Positions 36,900 through 45,844 of a DNA stretch of 64,000 nucleotides are shown piece by piece. This DNA is from Rhodanobacter glycinis (GTDB lineage Bacteria > Pseudomonadota > Gammaproteobacteria > Xanthomonadales > Rhodanobacteraceae). Position numbers and translations under genes: made by a program. The notes beneath the pieces are model-generated. The model was not told where the DNA came from, did not search any database, and saw nothing but the letters and a program-made list of their open reading frames with translations. The stretch's first letter is position 1, and each line of letters begins with the position of its first letter. Location of the stretch: positions 62,001 to 126,000 of the forward strand of contig NZ_RCZB01000006.1 in the NCBI RefSeq assembly GCF_006438785.1. Reading direction: 5' to 3'.

Positions 36900-37865
36900 T
36901 CAGCCGGCGAGCAGACTCTCCTGCACCACGGGCTGCACGTTCTCGGCCAGCACGCCCAGCTGTGTACGGCGCAATACCTGCGGCATGTGCTGCGCGACGA
37001 ACTCGATGAAGCTGCGCAGCGCCGGGGTATGGCCGTGGCGGGATGGATACACCGCGTGGACGTTGCCCGCCGGCAGCGACCACGCCGGCAACAGAGGAAT
37101 CAGCCGTCCTTCGGCGATCGGCCCGTGGCAGACGAACTGCGGCAACTGCGCCATGCCGACGCCACCAATCACCGCCTGATACAACACCTGCAGGTCATCG
37201 CTGACCAGGCTCGGATGGTGTTCGATCTGCTGGGTGCGGCCGTCGCTGGCCTGCAGGTGCCAGAAATGCCGGCCGTCGGCGTTGATCACGCCGACGCTGG
37301 AAAGACGCTTGAGATCGATCGGCTGTAGCGGCTGACCCTGGCGGCGCAGCAGGTCGGGACTGGCCACCAGCATCTGCGGGTCCATACCGTAACTGCGCAT
37401 GATCAAGCTGGAGTCCTTGATCGAATCACGCACCCGGAACGCGATGTCGTAGCCGCCGGCGATCACGTCGACCTGGTGATGGCAGATATCGAGGTCGATC
37501 TGCACGTCGGGGTGCTGCCTGAGGAAGTCGACCAGGATCGGCGCCAGCAGCAACTGTGCGAACAGCACCGGACAGGCCACATGGATGCGTCCACGTGGCG
37601 CGGCCTGGGCGTCGTCGATGACGCGCTGGGTCTGCTCGGCGGCAGCCAGCAACAGCCGGCATTGCTCGTAATAGCGCCGGCCGATCTCGCTGACGTGCGA
37701 GCGCCGTGTGGTGCGCTGGATCAGGCGTACGCCCAGGCTGGCTTCCAGCCGCGCCACGCGGAAACTCAGTTGCGACTTGGCCACACCGAGCGCCTTGCTG
37801 GCATCGGTGAAGGAACCCAGTTCCACCACCTGCACAAAATAGTAGATGTCGGTGAGATCCTGCAC
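36900..37865 (-). CDS. LysR family transcriptional regulator
   Basis: A 321-residue regulator starting at a GTG with GGGGAC seven bases upstream. The winged helix is at about residues 3-62 (DIYYFVQVVELGSFTDASKALGVAKSQLSFRVARLEASLGVRL), followed by a substrate-binding domain of the CrgA/DntR-like type (RGRIHVACPVLFAQLLLAPILVDFLRQHPDVQIDLD). Ligand unknown. It is divergent from the decaheme cytochrome operon across a 250-base gap, so it is a candidate regulator of the electron-conduit genes; this is inferred from position only. A small CCGGCT-TC-AGCCGG hairpin (36894-36907) overlaps its stop. Confidence 0.93.
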   Translation of the reverse strand: MQDLTDIYYFVQVVELGSFTDASKALGVAKSQLSFRVARLEASLGVRLIQRTTRRSHVSEIGRRYYEQCRLLLAAAEQTQRVIDDAQAAPRGRIHVACPVLFAQLLLAPILVDFLRQHPDVQIDLDICHHQVDVIAGGYDIAFRVRDSIKDSSLIMRSYGMDPQMLVASPDLLRRQGQPLQPIDLKRLSSVGVINADGRHFWHLQASDGRTQQIEHHPSLVSDDLQVLYQAVIGGVGMAQLPQFVCHGPIAEGRLIPLLPAWSLPAGNVHAVYPSRHGHTPALRSFIEFVAQHMPQVLRRTQLGVLAENVQPVVQESLLAG

Positions 37866-38115
37866 GGTATGTCCCCGGTGGTCCGGGTCAGGCTAGCGCG
37901 ATGCGCCGCAATGTCTTGCTGCAGCGCGCAATCGCACGGAATTGTTCGCTGATCATGGACATTTAACGCAATGCCAAGGGCTTATCAAGCTTCCGCCCCA
38001 AGGTGAATACTCCGGGTCGGGACAAGGCTAGATGCGCCAAGGGAGCGCGCACCGAACGGAACCGGTGCCGGCCGGTGACGATTGCTGGTTCACGCTAGCC
38101 AAGGGGTTCCAAGCC

Positions 38116-39255
38116 ATGCGTGTGATTTCGTTGTTTCTTGCGGCCTTGTTGAGCGCAGCACTGGGCGTCGGCGGCATGTTGCTGAGTTCGCACGGTGTCC
38201 AGGCCCGGCAGGCAGCTGCAGGCAGCTCCAGCACGACGGACGCCCGGCACAGCCCTTCCAGCGGACTCAGTCAGAGCGATATCGCGAAGATGTTGCCGGC
38301 GACCGACATGGGCGCGAACGCAGCGCGCCAGAACAACCCCCATCTGCCTCCGATAAACGACAGCGCCGCCACGCCGTTCGACGCCGCCCCGATTCCGGTC
38401 AATCCGCTGGCGCCGAATGCCGACGCGATCGGTGCGAAGACCTGCGTGGCCTGTCACGCACAGGAAAACATGCAGGCGTCGCATACGCTGCACGTGGCCT
38501 CGTTCCGCGCCGGTGCGGCGAACAGCGGCCCACAGGCTGCCTGTGAAAGTTGCCATGGGCCAGGTTCCGAACATGCGAAAAATCCGACCGCGCCGGGCTC
38601 GATCATCGCGTTCACTCATGACGCGAAGACTCCACCGCAAGTCCAGGCCGGTGTGTGCCTCGGTTGCCATGCCGGCGGGGCGCGACAGCACTGGATCGGT
38701 TCGATCCACCAGAACCGCGGGCTATCCTGCACCGATTGCCACAACCCGATGGTGCGGCTGTCGCCCGAAGGCGTGCTGGCGAAGTCGTCGATCAACGAGG
38801 TCTGCGCGACCTGCCACCAGGACATCCGCGCCAAGTTCAACCGCCGCTCGCACATGCCGCTGCCGGAAGGGCAGATGGCCTGCACCGATTGCCACAACCC
38901 GCACGGCAGCATCACCAAGCCGCTACTGAAGACCGACACGGTCAACGAGACCTGCTACACCTGCCACGCCGAGAAGCGCGGGCCGTTCCTGTTCGAGCAC
39001 GCGCCGGTGCGAGCGAACTGCCTCAACTGCCATGACGTGCACGGTTCCAACCAGCAGACCCTGCTGGTCGCACCGATCCCGATGCTGTGCCAGCAATGCC
39101 ACACCATGACGCTGCACCCGAACGATCTGCAGACACCGGCCGGACTCGGCACCGGCCCGCATCCGGACGAGCGACTGATCGGGCGCGGCTGCCTGACTTG
39201 CCACAGCAATATCCACGGCTCGAACAATCCTTCCGGACCGAAGTTCCACAAGTGA
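38116..39255 (+). CDS. mtrA: Decaheme c-type cytochrome (MtrA/DmsE/PioA type)
   Basis: A periplasmic multiheme electron carrier of the MtrA family that inserts into an outer-membrane porin. The 379-residue protein has a signal peptide (VISLFLAALLSAALGVGGMLLSS) and exactly ten CXXCH sites, beginning at Cys110, 143, 181, 205, 230, 256, 280, 302, 325 and 359, spaced as in MtrA/DmsE. A roughly 75-residue Ser/Ala/Pro-rich segment separates the signal from the first heme, recalling the N-terminal extension of PioA. First gene of a three-gene set with the porin and a c4 cytochrome; the porin gene starts 12 bases later. An upstream start at 38032 would bury the signal peptide. Confidence 0.95.
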   Translation: MRVISLFLAALLSAALGVGGMLLSSHGVQARQAAAGSSSTTDARHSPSSGLSQSDIAKMLPATDMGANAARQNNPHLPPINDSAATPFDAAPIPVNPLAPNADAIGAKTCVACHAQENMQASHTLHVASFRAGAANSGPQAACESCHGPGSEHAKNPTAPGSIIAFTHDAKTPPQVQAGVCLGCHAGGARQHWIGSIHQNRGLSCTDCHNPMVRLSPEGVLAKSSINEVCATCHQDIRAKFNRRSHMPLPEGQMACTDCHNPHGSITKPLLKTDTVNETCYTCHAEKRGPFLFEHAPVRANCLNCHDVHGSNQQTLLVAPIPMLCQQCHTMTLHPNDLQTPAGLGTGPHPDERLIGRGCLTCHSNIHGSNNPSGPKFHK

Positions 39256-39267
39256 CGGAGGCGGACG

Positions 39268-41883
39268 ATGCTTGCGCTGACAGGAAATCGCACGACGCCG
39301 ACAGCCCTGGCGCTGGGCCTGTTGCTGGGACTGTTCGGCACCCCGGATGTGCTGGCGGGTGATACCAGCGGCACCATGCGGGTGGGCGACATGCAGTTCG
39401 GCAATGCGCTCGACCTGCGCGGATGGACACCGATGCTGCACCCGGCCGATCCCGACGGCATGTCGTATCTGCACGCCGGCATGCTGCGCACGCCCACCGG
39501 CGCGCTGTATCCGTATCCGCCGATGGTCGACGCCGGCAAGCCCATGGGACAGGGCGACTGGACTTATGCCGGGCTGGTCGAGTTCGGTTACCTGCATGTC
39601 GGCGGCGACCGCAACGCGGAATACTTCCGCCAATATGCCGACTGGAAAAGTGGCGCCGTGCTGGGTCTGTTCGCACTCCAGCTCGACAACCGCAAGACCG
39701 GCAGCTACGTCGAGTTCCGTGGCAGTCGGCTGAGCCGCGACGACCAGTTCTATCGCCTGCGCGGCGGACGCTACGGAAGTTACCGAATAGAAGCGTTCTA
39801 CCGCGACATGCCGCATACCGTGTCGACCAGCGCCTACCCGATCTGGAATGGTGTGGGCAGCACCGACCTGACCCTGCCCGCGCCACTGGTCGCCGGCGCC
39901 AGCACACCGGCCCAGGTGGCTGCCGTGTCGGCGGCCACGCCCCGGCGCAACATCGGGCTCACCCGCACGCGCGAGGGGCTCAGCTACGAAGGCGTGCTGT
40001 ATCGCAACTGGATCGGCTCCGCCGCGATCACCAACGAGAAGCGCAGCGGCACCCGCCTGTGGGGCGGCTCGATGTTCTTCAACTACCCGTTCCCCGACAA
40101 CGGCGGCATTCTGGAAACGGTGCGGCCGATCGACTTCCGCACCACCGACATCAACCTCAGTGTGCGCAACGTCGGCAAGCTGTGGCACTTCCTCGCCACC
40201 TACAACGGCTCGTTCTTCCGCAACCACAAGGACCACCTGAATTTCGAAAGCCCGTTCGCCCTGTACAACGTGGCGGGCACGCCACAGGTGGCCGACATCA
40301 AGGACGGCCAGTTCTCGCTCGAGCCGGACAACGACTACCACAACATCCGACTGGACCTGTCGCGCGAACTGAAATGGAACGGCCAGTTCACCGTGGCCGG
40401 CGCCTGGGGCACGATGCGCCAGAACGATGCGCTGCTGCCGCCGACTACCTGCACCGGCATCGGCGGCATCTTCATCGCGCCGCCGGCCGACTACACCTTT
40501 CAGTGCGCGAACTGGAACACCACCGCGGCGCTGTCGCAGAAGAGCGCGAATGCGCGCATCGACACCGGCCTGCTCGATGCGCGGGTCACCTTCCATCCCA
40601 CGCCCGCGTTCGGCTGGCATGCCGGCCTGCGCTGGTATCGCGAGGACAACAAGACCCGCTACCTCGCCTACAACCCGCTCACCGGCCAGTACGGCTACAT
40701 CTCCGAGAACGGCTCGCAGGGCAGCGTGGTGCCAGGCGAGACCGGCATCTTCGATCCGACCAATCCGCTGTACTGGTCGCGCAACGTCACCGTACGCAAC
40801 GTGCCGTTCGGCTACACCGACTCGATCCTCGAACTGGGCGCGGACTGGCAGCTCGGGCGCAAGACCTCGCTCGGCGTCACCTACACCTACGACCACAACC
40901 AGCCGAAGTACCGCGAGCGCAAGCGCGTCGACGACCAGCGCATCAAGTTCGACTGGGTCAGTCGTGACGTCATCGGTGCCACCGTGCGGCTGAGCTGGGA
41001 GTACGCCAGGCGCGACGGCGACAAGTACAACTACGACCCGTACGTGCCGTTCTTCTCCGAGTCGCTGCCTGGCTTCGTCGATCCGGTTACCGGCCTGCCG
41101 GCACACACCGTTGCCGACATGCGCAAGTACGACCTGTCCAATCGTACCGAGAGCAAGGCGCGTGCGATCGTCACCTACCCGTGGGGCGACTCGGCCACGC
41201 TGTCGGCCACCTTCTACGGCAACCGCGATCAGTACGACGCGTTGATCGGCCGGCAGAACACCCGCACCACCGGCACCACGCTGCAATGGGACTGGCAGCC
41301 GACCCCGGCAACCACGATGAACGCCTACCTCGGCGCGGAAAGCTCGCGCATGGGCATCTCCAACGTCAACGACGCGGATGGACCGGACAACGGCGCCATC
41401 TTCGGCACGCCCGGCCAGACCAACCCCAATCTCGGTGGACCGCTGTATCCGTACGCCAACCAGTGGTGGGAGTTCGATCGCGAGAGCAATCGCAATGCGG
41501 GCTTGAGCTTCAGTCACGACTTCGGTCGCGCGCGCGCCGACATCAGCTACAACTACACCGGCTCGTTCGGTCACGCCGGCTACAACTACGCCACCATCGG
41601 TGCGCTGGCCTATCGCGATCCCGCCGGCGTGGCCGCGGCCAACGCCGGTTTTCCCGACAACAAGTACCGCACCAATACGCTCGACCTGGGCCTGAGTTTC
41701 CGCGTCAATCGCAACGTCGGCGTGCGCCTGTACGGCCGCTACGAGACCGGCGCCTTCAGCGACTGGCATTACGCCGGGCTCGACAACACGCTCAGCTACG
41801 ACCACCGCCTCTATACCGACAAAGGTGGCCAGCTGCACTACAGCGTGAGCCTGGTCGGCGTCATGTTGAACTTGAAGTTGTAG
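39268..41883 (+). CDS. mtrB: MtrB/PioB family decaheme-associated outer-membrane porin
   Basis: An outer-membrane beta-barrel that sheathes the decaheme cytochrome. The 871-residue protein has a signal peptide ending VLAGD (about residue 28) and alternating amphipathic strands rich in Tyr, Trp and Gly throughout (YLHVGGDRNAEYFRQYADW; GSYVEFRGSRLSRDDQFYRLRGGRYGSYRIEAFYRD). It closes with SLVGVMLNLKL, a beta-signal-like end. The N-terminal CXXC motif described for Shewanella MtrB is absent; the only Cys pair I see is in a loop near residues 394-411. GGAGG precedes the ATG, and the cytochrome c4 gene follows 8 bases later. Confidence 0.94.
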   Translation: MLALTGNRTTPTALALGLLLGLFGTPDVLAGDTSGTMRVGDMQFGNALDLRGWTPMLHPADPDGMSYLHAGMLRTPTGALYPYPPMVDAGKPMGQGDWTYAGLVEFGYLHVGGDRNAEYFRQYADWKSGAVLGLFALQLDNRKTGSYVEFRGSRLSRDDQFYRLRGGRYGSYRIEAFYRDMPHTVSTSAYPIWNGVGSTDLTLPAPLVAGASTPAQVAAVSAATPRRNIGLTRTREGLSYEGVLYRNWIGSAAITNEKRSGTRLWGGSMFFNYPFPDNGGILETVRPIDFRTTDINLSVRNVGKLWHFLATYNGSFFRNHKDHLNFESPFALYNVAGTPQVADIKDGQFSLEPDNDYHNIRLDLSRELKWNGQFTVAGAWGTMRQNDALLPPTTCTGIGGIFIAPPADYTFQCANWNTTAALSQKSANARIDTGLLDARVTFHPTPAFGWHAGLRWYREDNKTRYLAYNPLTGQYGYISENGSQGSVVPGETGIFDPTNPLYWSRNVTVRNVPFGYTDSILELGADWQLGRKTSLGVTYTYDHNQPKYRERKRVDDQRIKFDWVSRDVIGATVRLSWEYARRDGDKYNYDPYVPFFSESLPGFVDPVTGLPAHTVADMRKYDLSNRTESKARAIVTYPWGDSATLSATFYGNRDQYDALIGRQNTRTTGTTLQWDWQPTPATTMNAYLGAESSRMGISNVNDADGPDNGAIFGTPGQTNPNLGGPLYPYANQWWEFDRESNRNAGLSFSHDFGRARADISYNYTGSFGHAGYNYATIGALAYRDPAGVAAANAGFPDNKYRTNTLDLGLSFRVNRNVGVRLYGRYETGAFSDWHYAGLDNTLSYDHRLYTDKGGQLHYSVSLVGVMLNLKL

Positions 41884-41891
41884 GAGCCGTG

Positions 41892-42599
41892 ATGACGTAT
41901 CGCAGCAGTCTCCTGTTGGCTTGCCTGCTGATGTCGACCGCCGCACTCGACGTCGCCGCACAGCAACCCGCCGCCACCACGGCCGCGGCGCCGGCCAGCG
42001 TGCTGGACCAGCGCCGCATGCAGCCGATCAGCGGGGATGCCCGGGTTGGCGCCGGCAAGGCCGCGGTATGTGCGGCGTGCCATGGTGCGCAGGGTGTGGC
42101 GGTCGCGCCGAACTTCCCGAATCTGGCCGGGCAGTCGGCGAGCTATCTCTACGCGCAGTTGAAAGAATTCCACGATGGCCAGCGCAGCGATCCGGTGATG
42201 ACCGGCCAGGCCGCCGCGTTGAGCGATGGCGACATGCGCGACCTGGCCAGCTACTACGCCTCGCTGGCGCCGAAGCCGGCAGGGCAAGCCGATGCCAGTT
42301 CGCGCGGCGCGCAGTTGTATCTGACTGGCGATCCCGCGCAAGGCATCCCGCCTTGTCAGGGCTGCCACGGCCCGGCAGGGCTTGGGCCGCAGCCGCATCC
42401 GAGCAGCGCTCCGCAACCGCCATGGGCCACGTTTCCGCATCTGCGCGGCCAGTCCGGCCTGTATCTGACGAAGGAGCTGGGTGATTTCAAGCACGGCATG
42501 CGTGGCGGCAGCAGCAACGCCAAGGTGATGCATGGTGTGGCGCAGACGCTGAGCGATGACGACGTGCAGGCATTGTCGGCTTACCTCAGCAGCTGGTGA
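41892..42599 (+). CDS. Diheme cytochrome c4-like protein
   Basis: A 235-residue periplasmic cytochrome with a signal peptide ending VAAQQ (about residue 24) and two class I cytochrome c domains, each with one heme site: CAACH at 60-64 and CQGCH at 155-159, with Met ligands plausible in DPVMTG and AKVMHG. This duplicated arrangement (PNLAGQSASYLYAQLKEF; PHLRGQSGLYLTKELGDF) is that of cytochrome c4. GGAG lies before the ATG, eight bases after the porin gene, so it is probably cotranscribed. It is a good candidate for a soluble shuttle between the decaheme conduit and the inner-membrane respiratory chain. Confidence 0.92.
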   Translation: MTYRSSLLLACLLMSTAALDVAAQQPAATTAAAPASVLDQRRMQPISGDARVGAGKAAVCAACHGAQGVAVAPNFPNLAGQSASYLYAQLKEFHDGQRSDPVMTGQAAALSDGDMRDLASYYASLAPKPAGQADASSRGAQLYLTGDPAQGIPPCQGCHGPAGLGPQPHPSSAPQPPWATFPHLRGQSGLYLTKELGDFKHGMRGGSSNAKVMHGVAQTLSDDDVQALSAYLSSW

Positions 42600-42624
42600 C
42601 GCCGGCGATGCCCGTGATGCGGCA

Positions 42625-43407
42625 CTACGGCGTGGGCTGCTTTACAAGCTTGATCTCGAACAATGTCGGCCAGCGCTTGCCAGTGACGAACAGGCGATCG
42701 TGCGCGGCGTCGTAGGCGATGCCGTTGAGTACGTCGTTGCCGGGATCCGGCAGCTGGTTGATGTCGAACAGCCCGTCGAGATCGATCCAGCCGACGACAT
42801 GACCGTTCGCGGGATCGATCCGCGCGATGCGATTGGTCAGCCACACGTTGGCGTAGATCTCGCCCTTGATCCACTCCAGCTCGTTGAGGTTGGTGACCGG
42901 CGAGCCCTCGGCCGTCACCAGGATGCTGCCGGTCGAGGCCAGCGATTCGGAATCCAGTATGCGCAGCACCGCCGATCCGTCGCTCATGTAGAGGTGGTGC
43001 TCGTCGCGGGTCAGCGCCCAGCCTTCGCCTGGATAGGTAAACGTGCGCTGCAGCTTGAAGCTGGCCAGGTCGTAGACGAAGCCGGTCTGGGTTTGCCAGG
43101 TGAGCTGCACCAGCCGGTCTTTCCAGTCCACGATGCCCTCGCCGAAATACTGCGACGGCACGTTGTAGCGCTGCACCGTCTCGCCGCTCTGCAGTTCGAC
43201 CTTGCGCACCGTCGAGGTGCCGGCCTGGCCGGTGCTTTCATAGAGATAGCCGTCCTTGTAGAACAGGCCTTCGGTGTACGCGCCGGTATCGTGCGGATAC
43301 GTGCGCACGACCTTGTAGCCGTAGACGGGTATGGCCGCCTGTGCGGCGGCACTGCCCAGCAGCAGGATGAGAGCGAAGGTCGAGGTGAGGCCAGGCAATC
43401 GGGTCAT
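42625..43407 (-). CDS. Glutaminyl-peptide cyclotransferase (bacterial/plant type)
   Basis: Cyclises N-terminal Gln of exported peptides to pyroglutamate. A 260-residue protein with signal peptide (LTSTFALILLLGSAAAQAA) and a five-bladed beta-propeller of the glutamine cyclotransferase family: VRTYPHDTGAYTEGLFYKDGYLYESTGQAG, YFGEGIVDWKDRLVQLTWQ, GEGWALTRDEHHLYMSDGS, LNELEWIKGEIYANVW, DVLNGIAYD and LFVTGKRWPTLFEI. The conserved Glu/Trp/Lys residues of the active-site rim are present. Not homologous to the animal zinc enzyme. Sits 39 bases before the dbpA stop in the same direction and may be cotranscribed with it. Confidence 0.93.
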   Translation of the reverse strand: MTRLPGLTSTFALILLLGSAAAQAAIPVYGYKVVRTYPHDTGAYTEGLFYKDGYLYESTGQAGTSTVRKVELQSGETVQRYNVPSQYFGEGIVDWKDRLVQLTWQTQTGFVYDLASFKLQRTFTYPGEGWALTRDEHHLYMSDGSAVLRILDSESLASTGSILVTAEGSPVTNLNELEWIKGEIYANVWLTNRIARIDPANGHVVGWIDLDGLFDINQLPDPGNDVLNGIAYDAAHDRLFVTGKRWPTLFEIKLVKQPTP

Positions 43408-43446
43408 CGGTTCAACTTTTGCAGGGTTGAGAATGTGCGGTGGCGG

Positions 43447-44826
43447 TCAGTCCAACGGGCGCACGCGGAAATTGCGGCCCTTGATCTTGCCGGCGCGCAA
43501 GCGCTCGAGCGCCTTGTTCGCCAGCGCGCGGCTGATCGCCACATAGGCGCGCGTGGCGAACACATCGATCTTGCCGATGTCCTTGGCGTCGAGCCCGGCG
43601 TCGCCGGTGAGCGCGCCGAGGATGTCGCCGGGGCGCAGCTTGTCCTGCCGACCGGCGTCGATCACCAGGGTCTTCATCGGTGCCAGATGCAGGGTCTTGC
43701 CGCGCGACGGCGCGACTTTCAGCGGACGCCACGGCAACGGTGTGCCGTTGAGTTCCTCGATATTCGCCGCCTTCGGCCGCTCGCGCGGCGTGCACAGCGT
43801 GATCGCCAGGCCGGTCTGGCCGGCGCGACCGGTGCGGCCGATGCGATGGGTGTGGGTTTCCGGATCGTGGGCGATGTCGTAGCTCACCACCAGCGGCAGC
43901 GCCACGATGTCGAGCCCGCGCGCGGCCACGTCGGTGGCGACCAGCACGGCGCAACTGCGATTGGCGAAACGCACCAGCACTTCGTCGCGGTCACGCTGCT
44001 CCATGTCACCGTGCAGCGCCAGCGCGGAAAAGCCACGGCGATCCAGTTCCTGCGCCACCGCATCCACTTCGCGGCGCATATTGCAGAACACCAGCGCATG
44101 CTCCGCGTGCGCGCCGCTCAACAATTGCGCCAGCGCGTCGGGTTTCTGCGCCGGCTCCACTTCGTGGAAACGCTGCTCGATCGCCGGCTGCTCGTCGACC
44201 GGCGCGTCCACCGTCACTTCGACCGGATTTTTCTGCACGCGCTGGCTCACCGCGCGAATCTCGTCCGGATACGTCGCCGAGAACAGCAATGTCTGATGAT
44301 GCTTGGCGATGCGTCCGATGATGTCGTCGATCGCCTCGGTGAAGCCCATGTCGAGCATGCGGTCGGCCTCGTCCAGCACCAGCACCTTGATGCCGCCGCC
44401 ATGCAGGCTCTCCCGCTTCAGGTGTTCCTGCACGCGACCGGGTGTGCCGACCACGATGTGCGGGTCGTGCGTGAGCGACGCCAGCTGCGGCCCCAGCGGC
44501 ATGCCGCCGCACAGGGTCAGCAGTTTCACGTTCGGTATGTTCGCCGCCAGCTTGCGGATCGCCTTGCTGACCTGGTCGGCCAGCTCGCGGGTGGGGCACA
44601 GCACCAGCGCCTGCAGCCGGATCGTGTCCACATCGATCGATTGCAACAGGCTCAGCCCGAACGCCGCGGTCTTGCCGCTGCCGGTCTGCGCCTGCGCGAT
44701 CACGTCGCGGCCCTCCAGCATCGGCGGCAGGCTTTGTGCCTGCACCGGCGTCATCGTGGTGTAGCCGAGCGTTTCCACGCTGGCGAGCAGGGTGGGTTTG
44801 AGCGGGAGCGTGTTGAACGTTGTCAT
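43447..44826 (-). CDS. dbpA: ATP-dependent RNA helicase DbpA
   Basis: A DEAD-box helicase for 50S ribosome assembly, targeted to 23S rRNA hairpin 92. The 459-residue protein has the Q motif (YTTMTPVQAQSLP), AQTGSGKT, PTRELADQV, VLDEADRML, SAT, ARGLD and HRIGRTGRAG, followed by the C-terminal DbpA RNA-binding RRM-like domain (about 385-459: DILGALTGDAGLDAKDIGKIDVFATRAYVAISRALANKALERLRAGKIKGRNFRVR), which distinguishes DbpA from other DEAD proteins. The ATG at 44826 (MTTFNTLPL) matches homologues; an upstream start would add 11 residues. Confidence 0.96.
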   Translation of the reverse strand: MTTFNTLPLKPTLLASVETLGYTTMTPVQAQSLPPMLEGRDVIAQAQTGSGKTAAFGLSLLQSIDVDTIRLQALVLCPTRELADQVSKAIRKLAANIPNVKLLTLCGGMPLGPQLASLTHDPHIVVGTPGRVQEHLKRESLHGGGIKVLVLDEADRMLDMGFTEAIDDIIGRIAKHHQTLLFSATYPDEIRAVSQRVQKNPVEVTVDAPVDEQPAIEQRFHEVEPAQKPDALAQLLSGAHAEHALVFCNMRREVDAVAQELDRRGFSALALHGDMEQRDRDEVLVRFANRSCAVLVATDVAARGLDIVALPLVVSYDIAHDPETHTHRIGRTGRAGQTGLAITLCTPRERPKAANIEELNGTPLPWRPLKVAPSRGKTLHLAPMKTLVIDAGRQDKLRPGDILGALTGDAGLDAKDIGKIDVFATRAYVAISRALANKALERLRAGKIKGRNFRVRPLD

Positions 44827-44921
44827 CCGCACATGATCGCATGGCGGCCATCGAACCACAGACTTGCATCCGCGCGCCGGCGCGGCGACCCTGTACGGCT
44901 ACCGCCCCAGTGATCACCGCC

Positions 44922-45281
44922 ATGGATATCGTTTTCATCGAAGATCTGCGCATCGACGCCGTCATCGGCATCTACGACTGGGAGCGCCGCGTGCGGCAGA
45001 CGCTGTCGTTCGATATCGAGATGGCGTTCGACAACACCGTGCCGGCCGCCAGCGATGACATCGCGCTCACGCTGAACTACAAGGACGTGTCCAAGCGCCT
45101 GGTCGGCTACGTGAGCGAGTCGAGCTTCGGCCTGGTCGAAACACTGGCCGAGCGCTGCGCGGCAATCATCCGCGAGGAGTTCGGGGTCAGCTGGGTGCGC
45201 CTGAAACTGTCCAAGCCTGGCGCGGTGCGCGGTGCGAAGGCGGTGGGCGTGCGGATCGAACGCGGCACATGGCCGGACTGA
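44922..45281 (+). CDS. folB: Dihydroneopterin aldolase FolB
   Basis: Converts 7,8-dihydroneopterin to 6-hydroxymethyl-7,8-dihydropterin and glycolaldehyde in folate biosynthesis. The 119-residue protein has the family features: IVFIEDLRIDAVIGIYDWERRVRQTLSFDIEM, LNYKDVSKRLVGYVSESSFGLVETLAERCAAII with the active-site Glu, and the basic LKLSKPGAVRGAKAVGVRIER. Its TGA overlaps the folK start by one base (TGATG), giving a coupled folB-folK pair. Divergent from dbpA across 95 bases. Confidence 0.95.
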   Translation: MDIVFIEDLRIDAVIGIYDWERRVRQTLSFDIEMAFDNTVPAASDDIALTLNYKDVSKRLVGYVSESSFGLVETLAERCAAIIREEFGVSWVRLKLSKPGAVRGAKAVGVRIERGTWPD

Positions 45282-45769
45282 TGGCGCGCGTCTATCTGAG
45301 CTTGGGCTCCAACCTGGAACCGCGGCGCTACCTGTCCGCAGCGATTGCCGCGCTGCGCGAGCGCTTCGGCGCGATCACGGTGTCGCCGGCGTATCGCAGC
45401 AAGTCGGTGGGCTTCGACGGTGCGGATTTCGTCAATCTGGCGGTGGGACTGGATACCGAGCTGTCGCCCGAGGCGCTGAACGACTGGCTGCATGCGCTGG
45501 AGGATCGTCACGGTCGTCGTCGGGATGTGCCGCGCTATTCCGACCGCACGCTGGATATCGACATCGTGTTCTATGACGCACTGGTGCTTGATGGGCCGTG
45601 GCACCTGCAGATCCCGCGCAAGGAGTTGCAACATGCGTTCGTGCTGCGGCCGATCGCGGATATCGCGCCGGCGTTCCGGCACCCGCTGGGCGGCCTCAGC
45701 ATGGCCGAGCTGTGGGCCGCGTTTCCGGCGGAGCACGAGCCTCTGACCGTCGAGCCGCTGCCGGACTGA
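45281..45769 (+). CDS. folK: 2-amino-4-hydroxy-6-hydroxymethyldihydropteridine pyrophosphokinase FolK
   Basis: Transfers pyrophosphate from ATP to 6-hydroxymethyl-dihydropterin, the step after FolB. The 162-residue protein contains VYLSLGSNLEPRRYL at the start, SPAYRSKSVGFDGADFVNLAVGL, the signature RHGRRRDVPRYSDRTLDIDIVFYDALVL with catalytic Asp residues, and IPRKELQHAFVLRPIADIAP. Coupled to folB by a one-base overlap; an in-frame ATG at 45269 inside folB is less likely. Confidence 0.95.
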   Translation: MARVYLSLGSNLEPRRYLSAAIAALRERFGAITVSPAYRSKSVGFDGADFVNLAVGLDTELSPEALNDWLHALEDRHGRRRDVPRYSDRTLDIDIVFYDALVLDGPWHLQIPRKELQHAFVLRPIADIAPAFRHPLGGLSMAELWAAFPAEHEPLTVEPLPD

Positions 45770-45844
45770 AGGGCCTGCACTGTCGCGCGTGGATGGCTGG
45801 TGCTAGAAAGGCATCCTTGCAATCCACGGACGCGGGGGCGACAC

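Noticed and set aside
38923..41961. A 1,000-codon minus-strand frame opposite the decaheme cytochrome and porin genes
   Set aside because: Low-complexity Val/Ala/Arg composition with no motif, complementary to clear genes with export signals and heme sites.
42556..44913. A 785-codon plus-strand frame across glutaminyl cyclase and dbpA
   Set aside because: Antisense to two genes with full family motifs; no domain in the translation.
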